From JAFLCA01 sp041907145 (GTDB lineage: Bacteria > Bdellovibrionota_C > UBA2361 > JAFLCA01): 64,000 bases of DNA. Under the pieces are notes generated by a model. The model was not told the DNA's origin. It worked only from the letters and a program-made list of their open reading frames with translations, and made no database searches. The stretch covers positions 5,797 to 69,796 of the forward strand of contig JAYRHW010000189.1 in NCBI GenBank assembly GCA_041907145.1, given 5' to 3'. Within the stretch, counting starts at the first letter, position 1, and each line of letters begins with the position of its first letter. Below are positions 16,496-25,500 of the stretch, piece by piece. Made by a program: the position numbers and the translations under genes.

Positions 16496-17680
16496 TCAAT
16501 CCTCTTCGAAGTCACACAGAGTTATACTATCCGATAGGCTTTGAACCGCACCAGCTAAAATCTGCTGCTCTGGGCCATGCGGCCCGTCTTTCGACAAGGC
16601 AATACGGAAATCAGGGCTGTTCAAAACTCTGCTAACTTGCGAGAGCAAATCGCGTAATGCATCGGAACATCTGGTTACCTCTCCAAAGTGTGCCGCCCGT
16701 ATTAGAAACAAGCGAAGAAACCGGCGACGGATTGCTATAGTTCGAAGGCGCGGCGCAAGGGCTTCGATATCCCCTAATGGCTCAAGATTTTGTTTAGGCG
16801 GGCCTGGCAGCAGCTTCTCTCCACGTTCACTGACGGCCTGCCAGTACCAAAAAAGATTGGCATCCTCGGACGATCGCGGCACGAAGAAATCAATCTCCGA
16901 CCCGGGCAGCGACTCACTCAAATACCAACAGAGATTTCTAAGCTCCGCGTCCTTCCATGCTGCAAAATCTTGCGGCAACTCTCGGTGGGTTCGAAACTCG
17001 AGCCAGGGACCTGTTGGCGAGTTTACCCGCAGCCGTTCCGAGTCGGCGCCCAAACTTTGACAGAGCAGGGAGAATTCACTGCGCGCGAGGGTCTGCGGAG
17101 GCAGCCAGACCGTCACGAGCTCTCTCGACCCCGCGAAGTCTGATTTTACTATCTCCGTAAGGGAGTCTGCCGGCTGCTCCTTTTGCATAGACGTCAACAC
17201 TTGCCGAACAACTTCGGGCAAGCTGCCGGTCAGCATTCTTCCTCCAAGCTTAAATCGAACAGGGCAATTAAATGCCCGTGCCAACGCGTACTGAGTGCAC
17301 GCTACGAGGGCTATGCGCAGGTAGGAAAGCGGGGGCTGAAAGTTGCTATATGCCGGCAGCACTATGCCAAGGCCGGCTGTCTCCAGAGACTCAGGTTCAA
17401 TGGTAAAAATATCATTCGGGTGCTCAAAGCGGACATTTAAATAGCCTCGCAGAATAGAGACTTCCAGGCCGGGAGGAAGGTTCCAAGCGCCGATAATTTC
17501 CTTGCAGATTGCATCCGGATGCAGCCCCGTTTGCGCCGCCAGATCAATTCCAACCGCACAGCCGACATCTCCCAGCGAAAGATCGATAAGCGGCTGAAAC
17601 TGGGCCTGTCGAACGAATTGCGGCCAAAGCCCGCGCACTACCTTGGTCAAGGCGGAATCCAGATCTGCGAGTGCAGTCAT
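16496..17680 (-). CDS. Degenerate arginyl-tRNA synthetase-like protein
   Basis: A 394-residue protein that aligns by eye with ArgRS but lacks the catalytic signatures. Residues ~30-100 resemble the ArgRS N-terminal domain (LGDVGCAVGIDLAAQTG, then HPDAICKEII and LRGYLNVRFE, compare GPGFINFRL). Residues ~118-150 resemble the start of the catalytic domain, but the HIGH-type motif is replaced (QPPLSYLR in place of a PLHVGHLR type), and no KMSKS-like loop is visible. The C-terminal ~110 residues are helical and look like a DALR anticodon-binding domain. The catalytic region is strongly shortened; normal ArgRS has about 550-600 residues. It overlaps the preceding cca-like gene by ATGA. Function unknown; aminoacylation is unlikely. 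Confidence 0.5.
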   Translation of the reverse strand: MTALADLDSALTKVVRGLWPQFVRQAQFQPLIDLSLGDVGCAVGIDLAAQTGLHPDAICKEIIGAWNLPPGLEVSILRGYLNVRFEHPNDIFTIEPESLETAGLGIVLPAYSNFQPPLSYLRIALVACTQYALARAFNCPVRFKLGGRMLTGSLPEVVRQVLTSMQKEQPADSLTEIVKSDFAGSRELVTVWLPPQTLARSEFSLLCQSLGADSERLRVNSPTGPWLEFRTHRELPQDFAAWKDAELRNLCWYLSESLPGSEIDFFVPRSSEDANLFWYWQAVSERGEKLLPGPPKQNLEPLGDIEALAPRLRTIAIRRRFLRLFLIRAAHFGEVTRCSDALRDLLSQVSRVLNSPDFRIALSKDGPHGPEQQILAGAVQSLSDSITLCDFEED

Positions 17681-18765
17681 AGCACCAGTCCTCGGCGCTT
17701 CAGCTCCAAGGCTGCCCAGTCGCCGGCCTCACAAAGCCCAGCGGCAAGTAGTATTTCATCGGGGTAGGCAGCAACGTCACCCTGCAGCGGCCGGTGCGCT
17801 GCGCTGGCCTCCGCCAAATTTTGAAACTGCAACGCAAGCTTCTTAGAAAGGCCAAACCCTCGCAGACAGTCAGAGTGCGCCTCAACCGGCTGCAGCGCAG
17901 CACAAAGGGCTGGGAACACAGCTGCGCGCTGCTCAAGTTTCCGATAGTTGGAGGAAGATTGATATCGCGCCCAACAGGAAAGAAATTTTTTTACACAACC
18001 GCTTAGCGCATCGACTTGCTCAAGCACTCCCCAGACAGCCAGTAGTCGCAAGGACTCAAGTGGATTCGCCTCAAACAGCACCTTCCTCAGTTCATTGAGC
18101 TTGCGCTGCTCGGATATGGAGCCGAATACATCCGCACTCACTGCTGCACTGACCAGCTGCGCGGTCTGCGATTCGAGGTTGCCGCCCAGGCGCACCGCAT
18201 ACCGAGCAGCTCGAAAAATTCTGGTCGGATCGTCAAAAAAGCTTCGCTCGTGCAACACGCGCACGATTTTTGCATCGAGGTCCGCGAGGCCCTGAAATCT
18301 GTCCAGGACCTTAAGCCGCAGCGCTGCGGCCGATATTTGTTGAGGCAAGAGATCTCCGACAGGTATGGCCATCGCGTTAATCGAAAAGTCTCTCCGTTGT
18401 AAATCAGCCTCTATCGAGGCCAGCGCTACCGTAGGCAACGCGCCGGGCTTGGCATACATTTCAGTTCGAGACGATGCCAAGTCAATTTCGTCGATTACGG
18501 CAAAGCGCTCGGGTCTTACTATCTTGGCAGTGTAGAAGCTATCGAAACGCTTAAGGCTACCGCCGGATAGCTTTTGGAATTCCTCCGCAAACAGAAGCGC
18601 ATTGCCCTCAATGAGAAAATCAATGTCCTTGTCGAGCGGGCGCTGTCCAAGAAAAATATCGCGCACCACGCCGCCCACGACATAGGATCGCATGGACAGC
18701 TTTTCTGCCTGCGAGGATATCGCCTGAAAAATGGCGCGCTGCTCGGGCGAAAAAAGTTCAGTCAT
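17677..18765 (-). CDS. tRNA nucleotidyltransferase / poly(A) polymerase family protein
   Basis: Class II nucleotidyltransferase of 362 residues that adds CCA or A residues to RNA 3' ends. The head motif VVGGVVRDIFLGQ is followed by DKDIDFLI with the metal-binding DxD, then RRDFSINAMA and the DPTRIFRAARYAVRLGG motif of the neck. The HD domain of some CCA enzymes is absent. The sequence does not separate a CCA-adding from an A-adding enzyme or a poly(A) polymerase. Its start overlaps the end of the amidase gene by eight bases and its stop overlaps the next start by ATGA, so the four genes are probably translated as a unit. Confidence 0.85.
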   Translation of the reverse strand: MTELFSPEQRAIFQAISSQAEKLSMRSYVVGGVVRDIFLGQRPLDKDIDFLIEGNALLFAEEFQKLSGGSLKRFDSFYTAKIVRPERFAVIDEIDLASSRTEMYAKPGALPTVALASIEADLQRRDFSINAMAIPVGDLLPQQISAAALRLKVLDRFQGLADLDAKIVRVLHERSFFDDPTRIFRAARYAVRLGGNLESQTAQLVSAAVSADVFGSISEQRKLNELRKVLFEANPLESLRLLAVWGVLEQVDALSGCVKKFLSCWARYQSSSNYRKLEQRAAVFPALCAALQPVEAHSDCLRGFGLSKKLALQFQNLAEASAAHRPLQGDVAAYPDEILLAAGLCEAGDWAALELKRRGLVL

Positions 18766-20011
18766 GGTGCGCCTTGTAGGCTGTAAGAAACTCGCTTACT
18801 CCGTGAAAGAGTCCCTGAGCCACGGCCTGCCGAAAAGCCTTATTGGACAGCTGCTTAGCGTCAAGCGGATTATCAACAAACATGACCTCGACGAGGATGC
18901 AGGGCATATGGGCGCCAACCAGTACATAAAAAGGAGCCTTCCGGACTCCTAAACTCTGTACTTTCCAGCGTGAAGCTACAAGCGTTCGAAAAAGCGCCTG
19001 ATGGACGGTCGCCGCCAGTTTCTTGGAATCATCAAGCTTTGCGCTCTGAACCAGATCACTGAGGATGAAATCTAAATCCGAGGCTCCGTCTGAATTTTGA
19101 GCATTCTCGCGCTGCGCCAAAAGTTTACTCGCCTCATCTCCTGCTGTATCGAGATAGTACGTCTGCAGCCCGGACAACTTTTGCTTTGGGCTCGCATTGC
19201 TATGAATACTCAAAAACAACGTGGCGTCGGAGTCATTGGCAAAGGCAGTGCGATCGGCCAGGGGGACGAAGGTATCGCTTCGGCGGGTCAGCTTTACGTT
19301 CACTCTTCCCGTCTCCTGCAATAGGCGTTCCAGCTCGAACGCGATATCTAGCACGATGTCCTTTTCGTAGAGCCCGCTTATTCCTTCCGCTCCAAAGTCC
19401 TCTCCGCCATGCCCAGGATCAACCACAATCAAGGGCGCATCCTTGACGGCAAATTCCGAATTCGGACGCTTGCTGGCCTCAGCTACCCCTCCTTCAAGCT
19501 GCTCGAGGCGAGCTCGCGCAATCTCGGTCGCATCCCCCCGAGGATATCGCCGCACGGCTTCAAGATAGGCCAGCTTTGCGGCTTCCACATCCGACCGCCG
19601 CGATGCGTGTAGATCGCCGATTCGCAGCAGTGCGTCATCGGCCAAATTCCCGTTTGGAAAACGTTCCACAACGGCACGAAGTTCTGCCAAACTCATCTGC
19701 AGATACGAATCATCATTCAAGGCTTGAAACAGTCTTTCATGTACAATCGAGGCGTCGATCAGCGCCTTAGGAGAAGATGTTGAAGCAGGATGCGCATCAG
19801 CAAAACGCACTAACCCCTCCCCGACGGTCTTCCACTCGGAAACTTTTGAAACCTCGGTGTCGGTATTTCTCAATTTCAAGTATTGGGCGCGCAAGAGTTC
19901 GTAATCCGGACTAGGAGACTCGGCGGCCGCCGGGCATACCATGACCAGGAACAATACAGCAAAGAGCCCCAAGAAAGAGCAGTGTAAAGACGTGCGGGAG
20001 AAAATATGCAT
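18758..20011 (-). CDS. N-acetylmuramoyl-L-alanine amidase (AmiC/Amidase_3 type)
   Basis: Exported zinc amidase that cuts the amide between N-acetylmuramic acid and the stem peptide, mainly in cell separation. Of 417 residues, 1-30 are a signal peptide (LLFLV-type core, FAVLFLVMVCPAAAES). Residues ~35-165 are helical repeats like TPR, and ~188-410 are the Amidase_3 domain: VDPGHGGEDFGAEG with the first zinc His, LYEKDIVLD with the Glu, LFLSIHSNAS with the second His, and LVEVMFVDNP. It heads an operon with a nucleotidyltransferase, the ArgRS-like protein and the SPOR protein. Confidence 0.9.
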   Translation of the reverse strand: MHIFSRTSLHCSFLGLFAVLFLVMVCPAAAESPSPDYELLRAQYLKLRNTDTEVSKVSEWKTVGEGLVRFADAHPASTSSPKALIDASIVHERLFQALNDDSYLQMSLAELRAVVERFPNGNLADDALLRIGDLHASRRSDVEAAKLAYLEAVRRYPRGDATEIARARLEQLEGGVAEASKRPNSEFAVKDAPLIVVDPGHGGEDFGAEGISGLYEKDIVLDIAFELERLLQETGRVNVKLTRRSDTFVPLADRTAFANDSDATLFLSIHSNASPKQKLSGLQTYYLDTAGDEASKLLAQRENAQNSDGASDLDFILSDLVQSAKLDDSKKLAATVHQALFRTLVASRWKVQSLGVRKAPFYVLVGAHMPCILVEVMFVDNPLDAKQLSNKAFRQAVAQGLFHGVSEFLTAYKAHHD

Positions 20012-20035
20012 CTGTGCTACCTAGGCTAATGGACC

Positions 20036-22768
20036 TCAGTCGGGACGTTTTCCACCCTTGAGTCCTGCTTGCAGTGAGTGCAAGCGAAGTAAGGCTTCGA
20101 GCGGAGAGAGATCATTGATGTCTATCCGTTCAATCTCCGAACGCAAGCCCTTCAGCTCCTGGTAATCTTCCGGCTCCGCTGTGGGCTGAGCCGCGGGACG
20201 CTCGAAAAGTGCTAACTGAGAGCTGCGAACTTTTCGGGTGTCCGTCTCCTTCTCAATACCCAGAAGCAGTTCACGTGAACGACTTATTAGCGGCGCCGGC
20301 AGCCCTGCAAGCTTTGCAACTTCGATGCCGTACGACCGACTTGCTGGCCCCGGACCTATGACGTGGGTAAACACCACCTCCCCGTCCCGATCAACGGAGC
20401 CCACAGAACGGTTGGAAATTTCCGGATATACACTCTCTAACCCGGTCAATTCATGGAAATGCGTGGCGAAAAGCGCCCGGCTCCTGAGCTTCAAGACAAT
20501 CCATTCCAGTATGGCTTGCGCGATGGCCAGCCCATCACTGGTCGCTGTTCCGCGCCCAATTTCATCAATGAGAAGTAAAGAACGCTCGCTGGCAGCAGAG
20601 AGAATATATGCTGCTTCACGCATCTCTACCATGAAGGTTGATTCGCCTTCGGCCAAATTATCGGAGGCTCCGATGCGGGCAAACATTCGGTCGACCACGC
20701 CGATACGCGCGGCTCTGGCCGGCACGTAACAACCTAACTGCGCCATAATGACTATCAAGCCCGCCTGACGAATATAGGTGGACTTTCCCCCCATATTGGG
20801 TCCGGTGATAACCAAACAGCTCTGCTTGCGGGCAGATATCTCGAGCGAATTGGGAATAAAGCTGCCAAGCAATTTGGATGCTAGTACCGGATGCCGCCCC
20901 TCCGTAATCACTAACTCATCCGAACAGTCGACTACAGGACGCACGTAGCCTTCACGAGAACTGACCTCGGCCAAGGCTGATAAAACATCGAGCTGTGCCA
21001 CGGCCGTAGCGACCGCTCTAAAGATCGGAGAAAACGGCCGGATGCGCGCCTTCAATTCAGTAAAGAGCTTTCGCTCAAGCTCGAGGATCTTGGCATCAGC
21101 GGTGCTGACTTCGCGCTCCCGTTCGAGGAGGGTCGGCAGCGTGAAGCGTTCTGCGTTGACGGTGGACTGACGGCGGATGTACTCAGGTGGAGTTTTGGCC
21201 GCATTAGCCCGCGTGATTTCGATGAAGAAGCCTAGCACGTTGTTGAATTTAATTTTCAGCGATCCAATGCCGGTGCGAATCCGCTCGGCTGCCTCGAGTT
21301 CGAGCATCCAGGCCGCTCCGGTGGCTTTAATCGCGCGCAAATGATCGAGCTCGCTTGAGAACCCTTCGCGCATGATTCCCGGATCCGCTGACGAAAGCGG
21401 CGGATTGTCGGCAAGAGCTGATTGCAAATCTGCGAGGGCCGGACAGTCATGCCTCAAGGCCTGAGCCAGCGAGCCAAGCATTGCCGCGCTCTTTGGTTCG
21501 AATGTGGAGAGCACCTCAGCCAGCTCGGTAGCTACTTCCAGCGTGTCACGCAGAGCGGCGAGCTCCTTAGGTGAAGAAATATCCAGTTCGAGCCGCGCCG
21601 CCACACGTTCAGCATCCGTCACACGTCGCAGCAGTGTCTGCAGTCTCTCCCGAGCGGCATGGTGATCCATCAAAGCAGCGAGCGCATTTTGTCTCGCCTC
21701 GATGAAATCAACTCGGACGAGCGGGTGCAAGATCCAGTGGCGCAGGAGCCGTTGTGCACCACTCGTGATGGTACGATCCAAGTGTTCGAGCAATGTACCG
21801 GATGTGGAACCATCGCGGGCATTCTTGACGAGCTCAAGATTCGTCCTCGTGCTGGCATCAAGCAGCAGCGCGTTCTCGTAACTCTTAAGACTGATTTCCT
21901 GGACGACAATCTGTGACCCGATTGTGGTTTCATCGATATAACCAAGCAGCAGCCGTACGGCCTTCTTCGCCGTGGATCCGAGCGCCGAATAGCCGGGCAG
22001 TACGGCAAAGCTCCGCCCACCGGTGGTCTGTGCATCGAAGTAAGACTCAGGACGGAATTTAAGACCCTGCGCCGGCAGCAGGCGCTCGATTTCTCGAACC
22101 CACGGCAATCGCCGATCCACCGGCCGACCGGCAATCGAGCGGGGCACAATCAGTTCGGTTGCCTGAGCGCGCTGCAGTTCAGCTCCAAAGGCCGCCAAGG
22201 AAAGTCCGTCACGAACAAAAATTTTCCCCGTCTGCGCGTCTCCGAAGGCCAGGGCACAGTCCGAATCAGAGACGACAATTCCGGCAGCAACAATCGCCTC
22301 GACGGCAGGATCGACGTTGGAAGAGCAAATACGCACTCCAGGCGTGATGATTCGCTCCAGTTTGCGCTGCACCATTCCCTTGGCTGGAAGCGGCCCCTCT
22401 ACCTGGCTCACGAGCGCAACGGAAAAGCCTCTAGCAACAAGACGATCAATGTAGTTATCGATGACTGCGATCGGCACTCCACACATCGGTATCGGATCGG
22501 GATCATTCTTATCGCGCGTGGTCAGCGTCAGATTGAGCACGCGAGACACTGTTACAGCATCATCGAAGAAAAGTTCGTAGAAATCGCCGACCTGGAAGAA
22601 GAGATGACAATCCGAGTATTGCCTCTTATACTCGAGATACTGCGTCAGCATCGGAGGCAAGTCCTTACGCTGATGCCAGCGAGTGGCCGAATGCTCAAGC
22701 ACCGACTGCTCAAGCACAGCCTGGTCCCGGATGCCCTCGGCCTCGCGTGATGATGGAAGCGAATTCAT
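20036..22768 (-). CDS. mutS: DNA mismatch repair protein MutS
   Basis: Mismatch-recognition ATPase, 910 residues, slightly longer than the E. coli protein. The mismatch-binding motif is FFQVGDFYELFFDDA, with the Phe-x-Glu that stacks on the mismatch. The ATPase has Walker A GPNMGGKSTYIRQ, Walker B LLLIDEIGRGTATSDG and the helix-turn-helix ATHFHELTGLE. An N-terminal extension of about 40 residues precedes the MLTQYLEYK segment, and the true start may be there; AGAGGG before ATG 22768 supports the longer form. No mutL is in the window. Confidence 0.96.
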   Translation of the reverse strand: MNSLPSSREAEGIRDQAVLEQSVLEHSATRWHQRKDLPPMLTQYLEYKRQYSDCHLFFQVGDFYELFFDDAVTVSRVLNLTLTTRDKNDPDPIPMCGVPIAVIDNYIDRLVARGFSVALVSQVEGPLPAKGMVQRKLERIITPGVRICSSNVDPAVEAIVAAGIVVSDSDCALAFGDAQTGKIFVRDGLSLAAFGAELQRAQATELIVPRSIAGRPVDRRLPWVREIERLLPAQGLKFRPESYFDAQTTGGRSFAVLPGYSALGSTAKKAVRLLLGYIDETTIGSQIVVQEISLKSYENALLLDASTRTNLELVKNARDGSTSGTLLEHLDRTITSGAQRLLRHWILHPLVRVDFIEARQNALAALMDHHAARERLQTLLRRVTDAERVAARLELDISSPKELAALRDTLEVATELAEVLSTFEPKSAAMLGSLAQALRHDCPALADLQSALADNPPLSSADPGIMREGFSSELDHLRAIKATGAAWMLELEAAERIRTGIGSLKIKFNNVLGFFIEITRANAAKTPPEYIRRQSTVNAERFTLPTLLEREREVSTADAKILELERKLFTELKARIRPFSPIFRAVATAVAQLDVLSALAEVSSREGYVRPVVDCSDELVITEGRHPVLASKLLGSFIPNSLEISARKQSCLVITGPNMGGKSTYIRQAGLIVIMAQLGCYVPARAARIGVVDRMFARIGASDNLAEGESTFMVEMREAAYILSAASERSLLLIDEIGRGTATSDGLAIAQAILEWIVLKLRSRALFATHFHELTGLESVYPEISNRSVGSVDRDGEVVFTHVIGPGPASRSYGIEVAKLAGLPAPLISRSRELLLGIEKETDTRKVRSSQLALFERPAAQPTAEPEDYQELKGLRSEIERIDINDLSPLEALLRLHSLQAGLKGGKRPD

Positions 22769-22857
22769 GCCCTCTTTGTACCGATTCTATAGGGCAAAGT
22801 CATTACCGGACTGCAGCCGGCTCCGCTGGATACATGCTTTCGGATTTGCTCTAGAAG

Positions 22858-22886
22858 TAGTGTCCGTTTTGAGAATTTAGTGTCCG
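22858..22886 (+). repeat. Pair of direct repeats upstream of the CheY-like gene
   Basis: The nonamer TAGTGTCCG occurs at 22858-22866 and again at 22878-22886, exactly 20 bases apart, that is about two helical turns, ending eight bases before the ATG at 22894. The spacing and location fit an operator for a dimeric regulator. No ribosome site is visible before the ATG, so the repeat may also affect the leader. Confidence 0.4.
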
Positions 22887-22893
22887 CTGTCTT

Positions 22894-23292
22894 ATGCAAG
22901 CTATCGCCACACCAACCATCCGAGATATCGCTCTTATCGACGACGAGCCATCGGTACTCTTCGCACTGAAGCTTCTCCTCGAAGCCCTCGGTTATACCGT
23001 TTATGACTTTAACGCACCGGGCGAGGGCATCGCATTTTTACAGGGCGCGACACCAGTAGATTTATGCCTTTGCGACCTTAAAATGCCGGACACCAGCGGC
23101 CTAGGGGTGCTGGAGGCGACTAGAAAGGTACGCCCCACCCTGCCCTTTGTTCTGATGTCAGGCCACGCAACCACCGAAGAGGTGGATCGCTCTAAGGAAC
23201 TGGGAGCAACCGGATTCCTATCCAAGCCGTTTACTCCCGAAGAACTGCGGCAGGTTGTAGAAGCGATTGAAAAAAGAAGTAATCCCAACTGA
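22894..23292 (+). CDS. CheY-like single-domain response regulator
   Basis: A 132-residue protein consisting only of a receiver domain. It has the acidic pair (IDDEPS, D16/D17), the phospho-acceptor D61 in LCDLKMPDTSG, the switch Ser/Thr in LMSGHAT and the conserved Lys in LSKPFTPEEL. It carries no output domain, so it would act by protein contact, as in phosphorelays, chemotaxis or pilus control. It stands alone between mutS (divergent) and rpsA (convergent). No histidine kinase is adjacent. No ribosome site is evident. Confidence 0.9.
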   Translation: MQAIATPTIRDIALIDDEPSVLFALKLLLEALGYTVYDFNAPGEGIAFLQGATPVDLCLCDLKMPDTSGLGVLEATRKVRPTLPFVLMSGHATTEEVDRSKELGATGFLSKPFTPEELRQVVEAIEKRSNPN

Positions 23293-23457
23293 GTAAATCC
23301 GCGCCGACGCCACACTTAAGCCCGATATAGCGCGGCTTAGGCACAACTCTCGAGACGAGCATGACCTGCTGCCCCCGGCTGCAATCCACCACCCGGCGAA
23401 CAACGCAGCTCGGAAGGTAGAGGAACGACAGATGATGTCAGTGTGTACCCGGATACT

Positions 23458-23491
23458 AAAAGAGCGGTGTAGACTCGCGCCTACACCGCTC
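23458..23491 (-). terminator. Intrinsic terminator of rpsA
   Basis: A perfect 11-bp inverted repeat, GAGCGGTGTAG (23462-23472) with CTACACCGCTC (23481-23491), with an eight-base loop; on the minus strand it is followed by TTTT. It begins 20 bases after the rpsA stop. Confidence 0.8.
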
Positions 23492-23510
23492 ATTCAGACT
23501 GTCTCGGTGA

Positions 23511-25232
23511 TTACTTATCGCCGCCGTCCATCTTCTGACGGAGCAAGTCCCCGAAGGTAACAGCAGTGCTGGTATCTTCCATGAATTCCGCCATAGCTTC
23601 TTTCTCACTGCGACGCTTGATCGCCTTGATACTGAGGCTGATACGACGCTCCTCGCGATCGATATTGGTAACTTCGCTGTCGATCTTCGAGCCAACCTTG
23701 AACATCTCACCGATATTCTCGCCCTTATCCACGCCAAGCTGCGAGTTGTGAATGAGTCCCTCGACGCCTTCCTCAATCTCAACGAAGAGACCGAAATCGG
23801 TAATGGAGCTGATCGTTCCCTCGACCTTGGTTCCGACTGGATAACGCTGGGAAATAGTATCCCAGGGATCCTGCGTAAGCTGCTTGACGCCGAGGCTCAA
23901 GCGCTCATTCGCAGCATCGATATCGAGCACTACGGCCTCGACATCGTCACCCTTCTTGAAGAGGTCGTGAATTTCTTTGGGGTCTCGAATGCGCTTCGTC
24001 CAGCTGAAGTCTGAAACGTGCACCAATCCGTCGATCCCGTCCTCGACTCCGACGAAAATACCGAACTCGGTAATCGAACGAACCTTGCCCTTAACTCGCG
24101 ATCCAATCGGATGCTTCTCGCGCAGCTCGTCCCATGGATTCGGCATGAGTTGTTTGAGTCCGAGGCTAATGCGCTGCTGTTCCTGATCGATACCTAGAAT
24201 GACCGCTTCGACCATGTCGCCAACGTTGAGCATCTTGGAAGGATTACGAACCTTCTTGGTCCAGCTCATTTCCGAAACATGGATCAAGCCCTCTACACCT
24301 TCCTCGAGTTCAACGAACGCGCCGTAGTCGGTCAGGCTCATCACTTTGCCCTTGATGCGTCCGCCAACCGGGAAGCGCTCATGGACTGTCTGCCATGGAT
24401 CGGTCTTGAGCTGCTTCATGCCTAAGCTGACGCGCTCCTTCTCGGCGTCGTACTTGAGCACGACCACTGGAACGTTCTGCCCGATTGAAAGCTTCTCGGA
24501 AGGATGATTGATGCGGCCCCAAGAGATATCCGTGATATGCAGGAGACCATCGATACCGCCGAGGTCGATGAAGGCACCGTAGTCGGTGACATTCTTGACA
24601 ACGCCTTCCATGACCACGCCTTCGGCCAATACCTTGAGGGTCTCGGCACGCAAGCTATCGCGCTCGGACATCAAGACAGCGCGGCGCGACAATACGATAT
24701 TACCCTTATCGCGTGTGATCTTGAGAACCTTGAAATCAAAGTTCTGATCGATGAACTTGTCGAGATTGCGATGCGGACGGATATCAATCTGCGAGCCAGG
24801 CAAGAATGCCGGAATGCCGATATCGACCTGCAATCCACCCTTGACCTTCTGCACCACGCGGCCAGAAATAAGCGTGTTCTTCTTGAAAACGTCTTCGACG
24901 TGGTTCCAAATCTTCTGCTGATCTGCGCGCTCTTTCGAGAGCAAGACCTGCCCGGCCTCGTTCTCGAGCGAGATGATATACACGTCGACCTTGTCGCCGA
25001 CCTTCGCAGTGATCGCGCCTTCGGGGTTGGTAAACTGGGTTGAAGGAACAACGCCATCGGACTTAAAGCCGATGTCGACCGTGACCATTTCCTTGTTTAC
25101 GCCGACAACCGTGCCGGAAACTATTTTGCCGGGCTTGAGTTTGTCGAATTTTTCGTTGAGGAGCCGCTCGAATTCAGAAGCAAAACTGCCTGAAGAGCCG
25201 CTGTCGGAGAAACTACCTGCTGCCATTACCAT
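23511..25232 (-). CDS. rpsA: Ribosomal protein S1
   Basis: mRNA-binding 30S protein, 573 residues with six S1 repeats, the number found in Gram-negative bacteria. Clear repeat hallmarks are GVVKNVTDYGAFIDLGGIDG, GKVMSLTDYGAFVELEEGVEG, GKVRSITEFGIFVGVEDGIDG and GTISSITDFGLFVEIEEGVEG. The N-terminus has a Ser/Gly-rich leader before the first repeat. AGGA lies upstream of ATG 25232. A terminator follows the gene. cmk, which often precedes rpsA directly, is here separated by purA. Confidence 0.96.
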   Translation of the reverse strand: MVMAAGSFSDSGSSGSFASEFERLLNEKFDKLKPGKIVSGTVVGVNKEMVTVDIGFKSDGVVPSTQFTNPEGAITAKVGDKVDVYIISLENEAGQVLLSKERADQQKIWNHVEDVFKKNTLISGRVVQKVKGGLQVDIGIPAFLPGSQIDIRPHRNLDKFIDQNFDFKVLKITRDKGNIVLSRRAVLMSERDSLRAETLKVLAEGVVMEGVVKNVTDYGAFIDLGGIDGLLHITDISWGRINHPSEKLSIGQNVPVVVLKYDAEKERVSLGMKQLKTDPWQTVHERFPVGGRIKGKVMSLTDYGAFVELEEGVEGLIHVSEMSWTKKVRNPSKMLNVGDMVEAVILGIDQEQQRISLGLKQLMPNPWDELREKHPIGSRVKGKVRSITEFGIFVGVEDGIDGLVHVSDFSWTKRIRDPKEIHDLFKKGDDVEAVVLDIDAANERLSLGVKQLTQDPWDTISQRYPVGTKVEGTISSITDFGLFVEIEEGVEGLIHNSQLGVDKGENIGEMFKVGSKIDSEVTNIDREERRISLSIKAIKRRSEKEAMAEFMEDTSTAVTFGDLLRQKMDGGDK

Positions 25233-25357
25233 ACTTTCAATTTTCCTGTGTCCGATTCCCTCTGCAGGAACCTGACACTCATCGATGTGGGTTATGCTTT
25301 GACGGCGAGCACCGATGTTTACTTAGCCGCAAAGCCGGCGCAACAATTTGCGCCCTT

Positions 25358-25389
25358 GCCTCTTCCCTTTTAACCTTCGGGAAAGAGGC
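25358..25389. other. Hairpin between purA and rpsA
   Basis: GCCTCTTCCC (25358-25367) pairs with GGGAAAGAGGC (25379-25389) with one bulged base. No T run follows on either strand, so it is not a typical terminator. It lies in the 268-base gap ahead of rpsA and could be part of its leader or the end of the purA transcript. Confidence 0.35.
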
Positions 25390-25500
25390 CAAGTTGTAGC
25401 AGATTATGCATGGGAGGTCACGTTTAGGACCTTCGCCCGCACCCAGCAACAGGCGCCGCTGCAGGAATCGAGAAATACTCGGCGAAATCAGCTAGTTGCC

